Below, one piece after another: positions 33,029-41,975 of a DNA stretch of 64,000 nucleotides. The notes under the pieces are model-generated. The model searched no databases, was not told where the DNA came from, and saw only the letters and a list, made by a program, of their open reading frames with translations. Origin of the DNA: JADJNY01 sp046349615 (GTDB taxonomy: Bacteria; Planctomycetota; UBA1135; GCA-002686595); NCBI GenBank assembly GCA_046349615.1, contig JAXMBZ010000018.1:27685-91684 (forward strand), written 5' to 3'. Position numbers and translations under genes: made by a program. The stretch's first letter is position 1. The number at the start of each line of letters is the position of its first letter.

Positions 33029-33332
33029 GAGGGGGATCCTTATTGGGGGTGGGGCACGACCGAGAGAACGTGCTGTGCCCCGTTGGAGGGCCGAATTCTA
33101 GGAGCGTCTACGGCGAGTACAACACTTTGTGGGAACTCATTTGTTTGAACGAGTGCCGCACGATTCCCGCGAGCCACTCCGGGGCGGGTACGCTTGCGCT
33201 CCGTCGAGTTCCTTTGCTCGACGGCTTGATTCCGCGGACGGAATGCCGCGCGATCGACTCGCTGAAAAACCGCGGCGCGCCGGCGAAGTCGTCACGACCT
33301 CGGACCGGCGCGCCGCGCGGAAGGAGCTGGAA
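33029..33332. other. 304-base non-coding stretch
   Basis: It contains the promoter side of the DNA-binding pair with a 7-base inverted repeat (33051-33081) and the terminator at 33271-33317 for the secreted protein gene. No gene is seen. Confidence 0.5.
33271..33317 (-). terminator. Rho-independent terminator after the Cys-rich secreted protein
   Basis: A perfect 13-base inverted repeat, CGCGGCGCGCCGG (33271-33283) and its complement (33305-33317), encloses a 21-base loop that can itself pair (GTCG/CGAC). Leftward it is followed by GTTTTTC at 33270-33264. It ends 15 bases past the stop of the 33333 gene. Confidence 0.88.
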
Positions 33333-34406
33333 CTAGGGCGCCCAGGTCAAGAGGACGCCGTTGGTGCGATTCGAGGTCGCCGGCGGACAGAACGCGGCCG
33401 ACGCATTGCGGTAGAACGTCTGATACGTGTACGTGCCGCCGATCGACGGAAGCGCGCCCCGCACGCTGATCGTGGAGTCGCCGACCTGCGGGTAGGAGCT
33501 CGCGCTCGCCGTGATCGCCTTCGTGCCGAGGCGCACGATCGTCCCGCCGACACAACCCATTCCGTCGTCGACGACCACCGGCGTGCCTTGTGCGGAGCCC
33601 TGGAAGAAGACGCAGGTCGAACCCGTCATTCCGCTCGCCCACAGCTTCACCGAGTCGCTTGCAACGCTCGCGACGCCCGTCGCAGAGAGCCCGCCGCCGA
33701 CGCCCGAGGAGTTCAGGCATCCGCGATTCGAGCCGACGGGGCTGTTGTTGCCGCACGGGCAGGCGAGCACGCTACCGTCGCCCACGCAGAACGAGTTGCC
33801 GACGGGGAATCCATCCGTGCCCGCCAGCGCGACTGCACGGTTGTCGCCGAGGTGGAAATACATGTGCAGGCCGCGCTGCCACCAGAACGTGCCGTTCGTG
33901 CCGGTGGGACTCGACGCCCATTGCCAGTAAGGTCCCGCGGTCGGCATTTGGCCGACGACCGAGACGAAGTAGCGCGTGTTCGCTTGAAACGTGACGGGCG
34001 TCGTCAACGTGACGTCGAACTGGTACATCGACCCGCCGACGGAGGTCTGCGTGACGGTCGGGAACACGTGCAGATAGACCGGAGTCCATCCGGCGCGGAA
34101 GATGTCCGGCTGAACGGCGATCGTGTTGGGGTCCTGATAGTAGAAGCCCACTGCGAAGCCGAGCGAGGGCGCGGCCTCGCCCCACCAGCGCACACGCGTG
34201 ATCGTCGTGGTCTGCGGCAGCGTGAAGTCCTCCCACGCCTGCGCGTCCGTGTCGTAGTCGTTCTGCCCCGTCGGATCGATCCAGTACTGCGAGGGACGCA
34301 GCGTCCCTCCGTTCGCGGCCATCGGCTGGACGTACGAAGGCGTCTGAGCGAAGAGCGGGACGGAGAGGAAAGCGGCGAGGACGGCTGACGAGATCGAGAG
34401 GCGCAT
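33333..34406 (-). CDS. Secreted protein with the planctomycete-type CPCGN Cys-rich segment
   Basis: 357 residues with a clean signal peptide (LSISSAVLAAFLSVPLFAQ). The first half is a beta-sandwich-like domain (WEDFTLPQTTTITRVRWWGEA, FQANTRYFVSVVGQ, YWQWASSPTGTNG) seen in exported multi-domain proteins. The second half has FCVGDGSVLACPCGNNSPVG, GCLNSSGVGGGLSATG, TCVFFQGS and ends FYRNASAAFCPPATSNRTNG. I know this arrangement from many secreted proteins of marine Planctomycetota; its role is not known, but repeated use at C-termini suggests surface sorting or display. A strong terminator follows. Confidence 0.85.
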   Translation of the reverse strand: MRLSISSAVLAAFLSVPLFAQTPSYVQPMAANGGTLRPSQYWIDPTGQNDYDTDAQAWEDFTLPQTTTITRVRWWGEAAPSLGFAVGFYYQDPNTIAVQPDIFRAGWTPVYLHVFPTVTQTSVGGSMYQFDVTLTTPVTFQANTRYFVSVVGQMPTAGPYWQWASSPTGTNGTFWWQRGLHMYFHLGDNRAVALAGTDGFPVGNSFCVGDGSVLACPCGNNSPVGSNRGCLNSSGVGGGLSATGVASVASDSVKLWASGMTGSTCVFFQGSAQGTPVVVDDGMGCVGGTIVRLGTKAITASASSYPQVGDSTISVRGALPSIGGTYTYQTFYRNASAAFCPPATSNRTNGVLLTWAP

Positions 34407-34659
34407 GGTCGGCTCGAATCGAAGGAGAGGCGAGTCGCGAACGCGACCGTGGTGACGCGTCGCACGACGTCGACGCACACACCGGACCCGCGGCCAGCCG
34501 CGCACTCGATCGGAGTCCGTGCCCACCCGCAGCTCCGCGCTGGAGCGACGAGCAGCGGTCGAACCGCCGATGGTTGGAGGCTACTTCGCCCGGCGTTCGC
34601 GAGGCGATGACAGTCGGTTCAGGCGGACGCTCCGACCGCCGCTCGAACTTCCTTGGACG

Positions 34660-35115
34660 TCAGGAAGCGCCGGCGAGGAGGTCCTCGGCGCTGGTGCGGG
34701 TCGGAATCTGCTTCGCGATCCACAGCACAGAGACGAGCACGAGCGCGAGGAGGTACACCGGTCCGCCGATCAACACGACGACCGCCGCGAGCAAACCAGG
34801 CCCCTCGGCGAGCGCGGCGCCGACGATCGCCGCGGCCCGGAGTTCGTTCGGGAGGAGGTCCTTCCGCAGGAGCTCCACGTTCTCCGTTCGATTCGCTCGT
34901 GCGCGCGCGGCGAGCTTCGATCGCACGACGACGCTCGCCACGGCGCACCCGACGTAGACCGCCGCGACGACGATCAAGAGCACCTCGACCGGCGCTCCGC
35001 TCCCGACTGGGCCGCTCGTCCAACGGAGAAACCCCGTGACTCCCCCAAACAGCACGAGCCCGGCCATGAGGGCCACGAGGATGGACTGGATGACGCGAAT
35101 GGGCTGCGCGGGCAT
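34660..35115 (-). CDS. Small membrane protein of unknown function
   Basis: 151 residues from ATG at 35115. Four hydrophobic segments: IQSILVALMAGLVLFGGVTGF, EVLLIVVAAVYVGCAVASVVV, and two in the second half (LLAAVVVLIGG, VYLLALVLVSVLWIA). A charged loop (SKLAARARANRTENVELLRKD) sits in the middle. I do not recognise the family. It stands alone between a leftward secreted-protein gene and a rightward YdeI-like gene. Confidence 0.65.
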   Translation of the reverse strand: MPAQPIRVIQSILVALMAGLVLFGGVTGFLRWTSGPVGSGAPVEVLLIVVAAVYVGCAVASVVVRSKLAARARANRTENVELLRKDLLPNELRAAAIVGAALAEGPGLLAAVVVLIGGPVYLLALVLVSVLWIAKQIPTRTSAEDLLAGAS

Positions 35116-35302
35116 GGTGGGCACAAAGTACGCACTCGCGTCGAAACAGCAAGTCCGCGCGACGGCGCGCGGCACGGCCATCCAAGCCGGGCAGCGGCGC
35201 GGCGCAGCTTCCACGCAACGGTTACCCTGAACGGCGCGTGCATCGAGGGCTCGCTCGACGCACGCCTGCCCGCACGCGAGCCGCTTCACGAGGAGTGTGT
35301 CC

Positions 35303-35902
35303 ATGGGAACCCGCGATCCGCGCATCGACGCTTACATCGAGAAGGCTGCGCCCTTCGCTCGACCCGTCCTCACGCACTTGCGCGCGGTCGTGAACGCCGC
35401 GTGCCCGGACGTGGTCGAGACGATGAAGTGGGGGCATCCCTCGTTCGAGTACGAGGGCATCCTCTGCGGCATGGCCTCGTTCAAAGCGCACTGCGCGTTC
35501 GGCTTCTGGAAGCACGACCTCGTCGTCGACGGCGACACGAAGGCGAAGGAGGCGATGGGCAGCTTCGGGCGGCTCACGAGCGTCGACGATCTGCCCTCGA
35601 AGGCGGTGCTCGCGCGCTACGTGAAGAAGGCGATGAAGCTGAACGAGGACGGGGTGAAGGTCGTGCGCAAGAAGACCGTGCCCAAGACGCCCCCGAAAAT
35701 GCACCCCGAGTTCCGCGCCGCGCTCGCGAGAAACGCGAAGGCGAGGAAGCACTTCGACGCCTTCCGACCGAGCCACCAGCGCGAGTACGTCGAGTGGATC
35801 GCTGAAGCCAAACGCGACGAAACCCGCGCTCGGCGCATCGAGACCGCCGTCGAGTGGCTCGCGCAAGGCAAGTCGCGGAACTGGAAGTACTCGGACTGCT
35901 GA
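35303..35902 (+). CDS. YdeI/OmpD-associated-like protein with DUF1801 domain
   Basis: 199 residues from ATG at 35303; AGGAG stands 7 bases upstream, which decides for this ATG rather than GTG at 35297. The first 120 residues are a DUF1801 domain (DPRIDAYIEKA, VLTHLRAVVNAACPDVVETMKWGHPSFEY, GILCGMASFKAHCAFGFWK). The rest is the YdeI-type end (HPEFRAALARNAKARKHFDAF, SHQREYVEWIAEAKRDETRARRI, RNWKYSDC). Related Bacillus YdeI has been linked to antimicrobial-peptide resistance; function here is open. It is a soluble protein with a single gene unit. Confidence 0.88.
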   Translation: MGTRDPRIDAYIEKAAPFARPVLTHLRAVVNAACPDVVETMKWGHPSFEYEGILCGMASFKAHCAFGFWKHDLVVDGDTKAKEAMGSFGRLTSVDDLPSKAVLARYVKKAMKLNEDGVKVVRKKTVPKTPPKMHPEFRAALARNAKARKHFDAFRPSHQREYVEWIAEAKRDETRARRIETAVEWLAQGKSRNWKYSDC

Positions 35903-36135
35903 GCGCGGACGACGTGGAAAGAAAGGCCTGCTCGGGGGCCCCGCGCCCCTGTCCACGGCCTGCGCATCGATTGGATCGGTGGAGCCGCTCGGGGCCGTCG
36001 CGAACGCTCGCGCCCCGCTGATACGACGGCGCGACTCCGCCTCAAGAACCCCCTCCACGACGGCCGAAGCTCCCGCAGCGCGTCGTCGATTTCGAGTGTG
36101 GCAGCTCGTGACGCCGCGGTTCTGGAGCAGGGTCC

Positions 36136-36552
36136 ATGAATCACTCACTGCGCGCATTGTGCGCGTCGGTCTTCACGTCCATCTCGATCGCGAGCTGTGT
36201 TTCCGTGCCCGATCCGGCGCTTTCGCTCGACACGCGCTCGGAGACGCACTGGGCGGACGGTCCGGCGCTGCAGGGCGCCGTGCAGACCTCGTGCGAGAAC
36301 GGAGCGCTGCTCGTCTGGGGCACGGTCGAGGCTCCGCACCTGCGCCGCGGCCAGGTGATCGGCTACGCCGACGTCGACGTCGTCGACGCCGACGGGCGCG
36401 TCTGGCGCTCGTCGAAGGCGAACTACCGCGAGCCCGTCACCTCGGATCCGCCCGCCGCGGCGGCGATCTTCTGCGCGCGCATCGACGACGCTCCGCCGGA
36501 GGGCTGGCACGTCGTCGTCACACACCATCCGCGCGTTTTCGACGCGCGCTGA
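36136..36552 (+). CDS. Small lipoprotein of unknown function
   Basis: 138 residues. A lipoprotein signal ends at IASC (Cys21). The mature part is beta-rich (GALLVWGTVEAPHLRRGQVIGYADVDVVDADG, GWHVVVTHHPRVFD) with Cys in ETS/QTSCENG and IFCARID that could pair. I do not know the family. It faces a leftward sulfatase-fold gene 51 bases away. Confidence 0.7.
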   Translation: MNHSLRALCASVFTSISIASCVSVPDPALSLDTRSETHWADGPALQGAVQTSCENGALLVWGTVEAPHLRRGQVIGYADVDVVDADGRVWRSSKANYREPVTSDPPAAAAIFCARIDDAPPEGWHVVVTHHPRVFDAR

Positions 36553-36603
36553 TCGAGCGGTCGCGGCGCGGGCCGGGGTCCGAACTCCACTCGCGCCGCC
36601 CGT

Positions 36604-38136
36604 TCAATCGCACTTCACGCGCGGGTCCGGCGGCGGCTTCTTCTCGAGGCTCTCGTAGCCGTGCTCCTTCGGTTCGTCGGGGTTGTCCCCGACGCCGTCG
36701 TAGCCGTGCCCGCTGATCTTCCGCTGGAGCTTCGGCGGCTTCGGTTGGTTCCACGTCGTCCGCGTCGGGTGCGCGTCGATCGTGCGCTGCAACACGTCGA
36801 GAAGGCGCGTCGCGTCGTTCGCGCGTGACGGGAGCAGGTTCATGCGCTCGTCCGGATCGCGCGGGACGTCGAAGAGCTCCGTCGGCACGCCTTCTTCCGG
36901 TGCGCGGTACGAGCACGTCGGCGCGATCAACTTCAGCCCGGTCGAGCGCTCACGGACCATCGCGACGTGCGGCATGAACGCGAAGACGTGCTCACGCCAA
37001 TCGCGCGGGCCTTCCTTCGGTCCGCCGAACAGCCGGGTGAGGTCGCGTCCGTCGAGCGTGACCTTCCCCTGTGCGTCGACGGGCGGAGCGACGCCCGCGA
37101 GCGCGCACAACGTCGGGAAGAGGTCGACGTTCTCGACCGGGGCCGTGAAGCGCTCGCCCTTCGGAACGCCGCGACCCCACAGCACGAAGGGCGTGCGCAC
37201 CGCCTCTTCGTACACGTGGTACGCGTGCCCGGCGAAGAAGAAGCCGTTCGGGCCGAGCGTCGCGAGCTTCTCCGCGCCCGCTTTGTTCACGTGCTCCCAG
37301 AGCCCCTCGCCGTGGTCGGACACGATCGCGACGACGGCGTTGTCCAGCAGACCGCGCGCGCGCAGCGCATCGAGGAACGCGCCGAGCTCGCGATCGGTGA
37401 AGCGCACTTCCTGGTCGTAGAGCCCGCGTTGATGGCGCAGACCGACGAGCTCGCTCGCCCAACCCGGATCGTTCGCGGGCGCGGGCGCTCCGCGGCGCGC
37501 GACCTCGGCCGCTTGCCAGCCGTCGGGGCGCACGGGCTCCGTCTCGTCCGTCGGGAGCTGCGCATCGAACTCGTGGTGCTCGAGGTACGGGAAGTGGGGA
37601 TCGAAGGGTTGGAGGTAGACGAAGACGGGCTTCTCGGGACGCTTTGCGTGGAGCGCGTCGAGCTTGGGCAGGAAGTCCTTCACGAGCACGTCGAACGGCT
37701 TGTCCACCTCGTTCGGGAGCGACGACGCGTCGTACTCGTCGAAGCCGCGGTCGTACTGCAGCTCGCTCGTGAGCAGGTCGTTCGCCGACGCGCCGATCGT
37801 CGCGTAGCCGGCGCGCTGGAACTGCTCCGCGAGCAGCACGTGCGCCTGATCGGGCCAGTTCCTGTGCTGCGTCAGGTACCGCCCCGCGAGCAACGACGGC
37901 ATCGACTGCATCGTCCACGGCGCTTGCGACGTGCAGTCCTCGAAGAGCACGCCTTCCTTCGCGAGCTCGTCGATCTCCGGGCTCGTCGCACGCGGATAGC
38001 CGTAGCAGCCGAGGCGATCGGAGCGGAGCGTGTCGACGACGATCAGGACGACGTTGGGGCGGCGCGCGTCGCCCGAACACGCCGCGAGGGCGAGGAGCGC
38101 GGCGGTCCCGAGCGCGCGGCGGAGGAGCTTCGACAT
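36604..38136 (-). CDS. Sulfatase-fold lipoprotein with Thr at the nucleophile position
   Basis: 510 residues from ATG at 38136; lipoprotein signal LLALAAC (Cys20). Alkaline-phosphatase superfamily marks: NVVLIVVDTLRSDRLGCYGY (Asp35), SPEIDELAKEGVLFEDC, APWTMQSMPSLLAGRY, VSDHGEGLWEH, FAGHAYHVYEE and TPFVLWGRG. Authentic sulfatases have a C/S-x-P-x-R stretch converted to formylglycine; here the aligned residues are T-M-Q-S-M with Thr75. So it is not a formylglycine sulfatase; Thr nucleophiles occur in phosphotransferase members of the superfamily. It sits behind a close paralogue. The C-terminus is charged (HGYDGVGDNPDEP). Confidence 0.87.
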   Translation of the reverse strand: MSKLLRRALGTAALLALAACSGDARRPNVVLIVVDTLRSDRLGCYGYPRATSPEIDELAKEGVLFEDCTSQAPWTMQSMPSLLAGRYLTQHRNWPDQAHVLLAEQFQRAGYATIGASANDLLTSELQYDRGFDEYDASSLPNEVDKPFDVLVKDFLPKLDALHAKRPEKPVFVYLQPFDPHFPYLEHHEFDAQLPTDETEPVRPDGWQAAEVARRGAPAPANDPGWASELVGLRHQRGLYDQEVRFTDRELGAFLDALRARGLLDNAVVAIVSDHGEGLWEHVNKAGAEKLATLGPNGFFFAGHAYHVYEEAVRTPFVLWGRGVPKGERFTAPVENVDLFPTLCALAGVAPPVDAQGKVTLDGRDLTRLFGGPKEGPRDWREHVFAFMPHVAMVRERSTGLKLIAPTCSYRAPEEGVPTELFDVPRDPDERMNLLPSRANDATRLLDVLQRTIDAHPTRTTWNQPKPPKLQRKISGHGYDGVGDNPDEPKEHGYESLEKKPPPDPRVKCD

Positions 38137-38263
38137 CCCCGACACTCTACTCCGCGCACGTCGGGGACGCCGTCGCACGCGGGCGACTCGGCAGCGTCGG
38201 TTCTCGGCGACGCCGCAGGTCCCTGGTCGGCCCGGCACCGTGCGCGCGCTGGGCCGCGCGCGT

Positions 38264-39808
38264 TCACTGCGTGCAGAGCACGCTCGGGTTCGGGCGATCG
38301 CCTTCGCCGAAGCCGATGTAGCCGAGCCCCTGCAGCACCGCCGTCTCGTCGGGCTTCTTCATCCCCCACGTCGTCACGGTCGGGTGCTTGACGATCTCCT
38401 GCTGCAGGAGCTTCGTGAGCCGCGCGACGTCCGCGGGCCGCGCGCTCGCGAGGTTCGTGCGCTCGTGCGGGTCGCTCGGCAGATGGAACAGCTCGACGGG
38501 GATGCCGAACTGCTCGACGTCGGTGAACGAGCACGTCGGCGTGACGAGCTTGAGCCCGGTCGAGTGCTCGCGCACCGTCGCGACGTTGTACGCGAAGCTG
38601 AACGTGTGGTCGCGCCAGCCGGCCGGGAGCTCCTTCGGCGCGGCGAAGAGCGGCGTCAGATCGCGACCGACGCACTGCGGTCGACCGGCCTTCGACTTCG
38701 GCGGCTCGATGCGCGCGAGCGCGCACAGGGTCGGGTAGAGGTCCGAGTTCTCGACGGGCGCGGAGCTCACGCCGCGCGGGACGTTCTTCCCCCAGAGGAT
38801 CATCGGCGTGTGGATCGCCTCTTCGTACACGTGGTGCGCGTGCCCGGCGAAGAAGTAGCCGTCGGGGCCCTTCGTCGCGAGCCACTCCTTCAGGAACGAG
38901 CGCGCGCCTTTGTTCTTGTGCTCCCAGAGTCCCTCGCCGTGGTCGGACACGATCGCGACGACCGCGTTCTCGAGCACGCCGAGCTCCTTCAAGCGCGCGA
39001 GCGTCTTGCCGAGCCATTCGTCGGTGAAGCGCACCTCTTGCTCGTACTGACCGCGCAGGTGTTGGAGCGCGCGCGCGTGGTCGCCCCAATCGGGATCGTC
39101 GGCGGGCGCGGGCACGCCGCTTTCCGCGAGCGTCTTCTGCCACCAGCCGCTGGGCTGCGCGGGCATCGCTCCGTCGCAAGGGAGCTGCGCGTCGAACTCG
39201 GGGTGCGGCTTGTAGGTGAAGTGCGGATCGAACGGCTGCACGGAGAGGAACAGCGGCTTCTTCGTCGCGAGCGCCTTCTCGACCGGCGCCCAGATCGCGT
39301 CGTAGAGCATGTCGAACGGCTTGCCGTCGTTGTCCGCGGGGCCGAACGACGCGTCGTAGTCGTCGTAGCCGCGATCGAAGTGATGGTCCTTCGCGAGCAG
39401 CACGTTCGCGGACACGCCGACCGTCGCGTAGCCCGCCTGCTGGAAGCACTCGGCGAGCGGAACCACTTCGGGCTCGGGCCATTCGCGGTGCTGCGTCAGG
39501 TAACGGCTCGTCAGCATCGACGACATCGAAGGCAGCGTCCACGGCGCCTGCGCGACGCAGTTCTCGAAGCGCATCCCGTCCTTCGCGAGGTCGTCGATCT
39601 CCGGCGTCGTCGGCCGCGAGTAGCCGTAGCAGCCGACCCGATCCGCGCGCAGCGTGTCGACGACGATCAGGATCACGTTCGGGTGCTCCGAACCGCCCGA
39701 GCACGAACAGGCCGCTCCCAGGAAGAGCGCAGCGACTCCGAGGAAGAGGCGCGGGACGATCGAGTTCGGCGGGGTCTTCACGGATCGTGGTGCTTGGGTT
39801 GGGAGCAT
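38264..39808 (-). CDS. Sulfatase-fold lipoprotein with Thr at the nucleophile position (paralogue)
   Basis: 514 residues; lipoprotein-like signal LFLGAAC (Cys34). The same superfamily marks as its neighbour: NVILIVVDTLRADRVGCYGY, TPEIDDLAKDG, APWTLPSMSSMLTSRYLTQH (Thr91), VSDHGEGLWEHKNKG, FAGHAHHVYEEAIHTP. The two genes are close paralogues along the full length and differ mainly near the ends (this one ends GFGEGDRPNPSVLCTQ). Both are likely on the outer face of a membrane and act on phosphate or related esters rather than sulfate esters (inference). The start ATG has no good ribosome binding site. Confidence 0.87.
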   Translation of the reverse strand: MLPTQAPRSVKTPPNSIVPRLFLGVAALFLGAACSCSGGSEHPNVILIVVDTLRADRVGCYGYSRPTTPEIDDLAKDGMRFENCVAQAPWTLPSMSSMLTSRYLTQHREWPEPEVVPLAECFQQAGYATVGVSANVLLAKDHHFDRGYDDYDASFGPADNDGKPFDMLYDAIWAPVEKALATKKPLFLSVQPFDPHFTYKPHPEFDAQLPCDGAMPAQPSGWWQKTLAESGVPAPADDPDWGDHARALQHLRGQYEQEVRFTDEWLGKTLARLKELGVLENAVVAIVSDHGEGLWEHKNKGARSFLKEWLATKGPDGYFFAGHAHHVYEEAIHTPMILWGKNVPRGVSSAPVENSDLYPTLCALARIEPPKSKAGRPQCVGRDLTPLFAAPKELPAGWRDHTFSFAYNVATVREHSTGLKLVTPTCSFTDVEQFGIPVELFHLPSDPHERTNLASARPADVARLTKLLQQEIVKHPTVTTWGMKKPDETAVLQGLGYIGFGEGDRPNPSVLCTQ

Positions 39809-39866
39809 GCGTCGCTTGTCGTCGAACCCACGTGTCGTTCGAGGGTTCCGATGAGCGTCGCCGAAG

Positions 39867-40322
39867 TCAGGCGTTGGGAAACACCGGCGGCCCGGAGTTC
39901 GAGAGCTCCTGCTTGAAGCCGTGGATCTTGACGAGGAACAGGATGAGCAGGATCAGGTAGGCCGGACCCGCGGCGTAGTTCACGCACGGAACGATGCCGA
40001 GCACGGCGCAGATCGCGATCCACCATCCGATCGCGACACCGCAATCGCCGTGGCGCGTCTCCCCGCGCGCCTCGAACGCCCGCCGGAACGAGCGCGCCAC
40101 CTTCGGGAACACGAAGAAGGACCAGAAGACGCCGAAGCACGGGATCAAGAGGAGCCAGACGAGGCCCGGCTCCATCTCTCGGTGCTCGCTCGGAACGCTC
40201 GAGAGCGCGCTCGACGTGAGCCAGCAGACGATTGCGTTGATGACGATCCCGATCGCCACGGCGACGCCGAGGACGATCAGGATGAACGCCCACTCGCCTC
40301 CGCCCAGTCCGCTGTCTTCCAT
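39867..40322 (-). CDS. Small membrane protein of unknown function
   Basis: 151 residues from ATG at 40322, preceded by GAGGAACAG; an ATG further upstream at 40376 is less likely. Three to four membrane segments: FILIVLGVAVAIGIVINAIVCWL, LVWLLLIPCFGVFWSFFVF, AIGWWIAICAVLGIVPCVNYAAGPAYLILLILFLV. The order with PKVARSFRRAF and the late Cys-Val-Asn is typical of small DUF4328-like or DUF805-like membrane proteins, but I cannot assign one. It lies between sulfatase-fold and serine-hydrolase genes in the same direction. Confidence 0.68.
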   Translation of the reverse strand: MEDSGLGGGEWAFILIVLGVAVAIGIVINAIVCWLTSSALSSVPSEHREMEPGLVWLLLIPCFGVFWSFFVFPKVARSFRRAFEARGETRHGDCGVAIGWWIAICAVLGIVPCVNYAAGPAYLILLILFLVKIHGFKQELSNSGPPVFPNA

Positions 40323-40445
40323 CTGCTGTTCCTCGCGCTCCGCGGGATCGCGGAGAGTTCGCCGAGGAGAGCACATGCCCGCGGCGCGGTCCAGCCCGCG
40401 TGCTTCGGTCCTCGAAGCGAACTCGGCCTCCGCGGCGCGTGCGCG

Positions 40446-41840
40446 TCAGGGCGTGCGCTTCGCTTCGAACACGCCGCCGCCTTGGTAGAGACGGAACGTC
40501 GCGCCGTCCGCGGCGAAGACGATCTTCACGTTGCGATCGAAGTCCGCGCGGAACTCGTCTCCGCCCTGCCACTGCAGGCGGAACTTCTGCTGCCCCGGAG
40601 CGCGCGCCTGCAGGTAGAGCTTGCCGTCCGCGCTCGTCACGTCGGCGGAAACGCCGAGCGCCGTGATGCGGTAGACGCCGGCGAGCTTCGTCAGCACATC
40701 GGCTGGAATCGCGAGGTCCTTCGGCGCCGGACGCTCGACGCCGAGCGCAGGCCACGCGAGGTCGGCGAAGACCTGGTTCGACGAGAGTGCCTCGCCGTTG
40801 CTGATCACCGCGACGTACACGTCCTCGTCGGGAAACCACCCGAGGAACGAGTTGAAGCCGAAGATGCCGCCGCCGTGGCCGATGCGCTTGCGCCCTTCGA
40901 ACTCGTCGAGCATCAAGCCGAAGCCGTAGCCCGTGTCCTTCCCATCGGGGAGCACCGCGGGCGTCGTCATGAGCGTGAACGACTCCTTCGACACGACCTT
41001 CCCGCTCGAAAGCGCCATCGACCACGTCACGAGATCGCGCGCCGTCGAGAGCAGGAAGCCCGCCGCGCCCGGTTGGTTCGTGCCGTAGGGCTGGTCGTTG
41101 ACGAGGTCGCCCTGCGCGCCGCGCCCCTGCCACGCGTAGCCCTGCGCACGGTTCCGGATCAGGTCGACGTTCGAGTCGCGCCGCGTGCGCGTGAGGCCGA
41201 GCGGGGTCGTGATCTCGTCGCGGAGCAGGTCCTCGTACTTCTTGCCGCTCGCCTTCTCGAGCACCATCCCGAGCAGGTAGTAACCCGTGTTGTCGTACGC
41301 CCACTGCGTCCCGGGCTCGAAGTCGAAGGGCTTGTCCTTGACGAGCGCGAGCAGCTCCTCGTGCGTGAGCTCGAGCGGCCACTTCGCCTCCCACGCCGCG
41401 CCGATGTCCGTGTAGCTCGGGATGCCGGAGGTGTGCTGGAGGAGCTGGCGCAGCGTGACGTGCTTGCCTTGCAGCGGGAACTCGGGCACCCACTTCGAGA
41501 GATCGTCGTCGAGGGCGAGCGTCTTCCGCTCGACGAGCTTCATCACGAGCGCCGCGGTGAACTGCTTCGTGACGGAGCCGATGCGGAAGCACGTCTCGGC
41601 GTTCGCGGGCGCGTCGAACTCGAGGTCCGCGCGGCCGTAGCCCTTGGCGAGGACGACCTCGCCCTTGCGCGCGATCGCGACCGAGAGCCCGACGGCGCCG
41701 GGCTTCGTCAGGTGCTCCGCTGCGATGCGGTCGACGGCGGCTTCGAGCTTCGCGTCGGTGTCCGCGCGGACGAACGCGACGGGAGCGGTGGGAACGGAAG
41801 GAGACGAGAACGCCGCGAGGGCGAGGAGGAAGGCGTGCAT
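40446..41840 (-). CDS. Exported serine hydrolase, class-C beta-lactamase / DD-peptidase fold
   Basis: 464 residues from ATG at 41840 with a short signal sequence. The active-site set is complete: SVTK (Ser89, Lys92), YDN (Tyr182) and HGGG in RIGHGGGIFGFNSF. Other marks are VTLRQLLQHTSGIPSY and GTQWAYDNTGYYLLG. A C-terminal domain of about 110 residues (LTKLAGVYRITALG to FRLYQGGGVFEAK) follows, as in esterase EstB-like and peptidase members. It may be a D-aminopeptidase, esterase or penicillin-binding protein; the substrate cannot be read from sequence. Confidence 0.88.
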   Translation of the reverse strand: MHAFLLALAAFSSPSVPTAPVAFVRADTDAKLEAAVDRIAAEHLTKPGAVGLSVAIARKGEVVLAKGYGRADLEFDAPANAETCFRIGSVTKQFTAALVMKLVERKTLALDDDLSKWVPEFPLQGKHVTLRQLLQHTSGIPSYTDIGAAWEAKWPLELTHEELLALVKDKPFDFEPGTQWAYDNTGYYLLGMVLEKASGKKYEDLLRDEITTPLGLTRTRRDSNVDLIRNRAQGYAWQGRGAQGDLVNDQPYGTNQPGAAGFLLSTARDLVTWSMALSSGKVVSKESFTLMTTPAVLPDGKDTGYGFGLMLDEFEGRKRIGHGGGIFGFNSFLGWFPDEDVYVAVISNGEALSSNQVFADLAWPALGVERPAPKDLAIPADVLTKLAGVYRITALGVSADVTSADGKLYLQARAPGQQKFRLQWQGGDEFRADFDRNVKIVFAADGATFRLYQGGGVFEAKRTP

Positions 41841-41926
41841 GGGGGGTCCTGGCGAGCGCGCGCGGTGCGCTGGCGCGAGCATGGCATTTCCAGCGCGAGC
41901 TTCCTCTTCGTCGTCCTCGGAAACGA

Positions 41927-41953
41927 CGAGAGCCCGGCCGAACCGGGCTCTCG
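41927..41953 (-). terminator. Rho-independent terminator after the radical-SAM gene
   Basis: A perfect 11-base stem, CGAGAGCCCGG (41927-41937) with its complement (41943-41953), loop of five. Leftward it is followed by TCGTTTCC. It lies 22 bases past the stop at 41976. Confidence 0.75.
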
Positions 41954-41975
41954 AGGCGAACGCGTGCAGCGTGGG

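Noticed and set aside
36604..39808. Link between the SUMF1-like kinase (15560-18232) and the sulfatase-fold genes as maturase and clients
   Set aside because: The two lipoproteins lack the Cys/Ser that would be converted, and the SUMF1-like part is fused to a kinase, as in receptor proteins; there is no reason to pair them.
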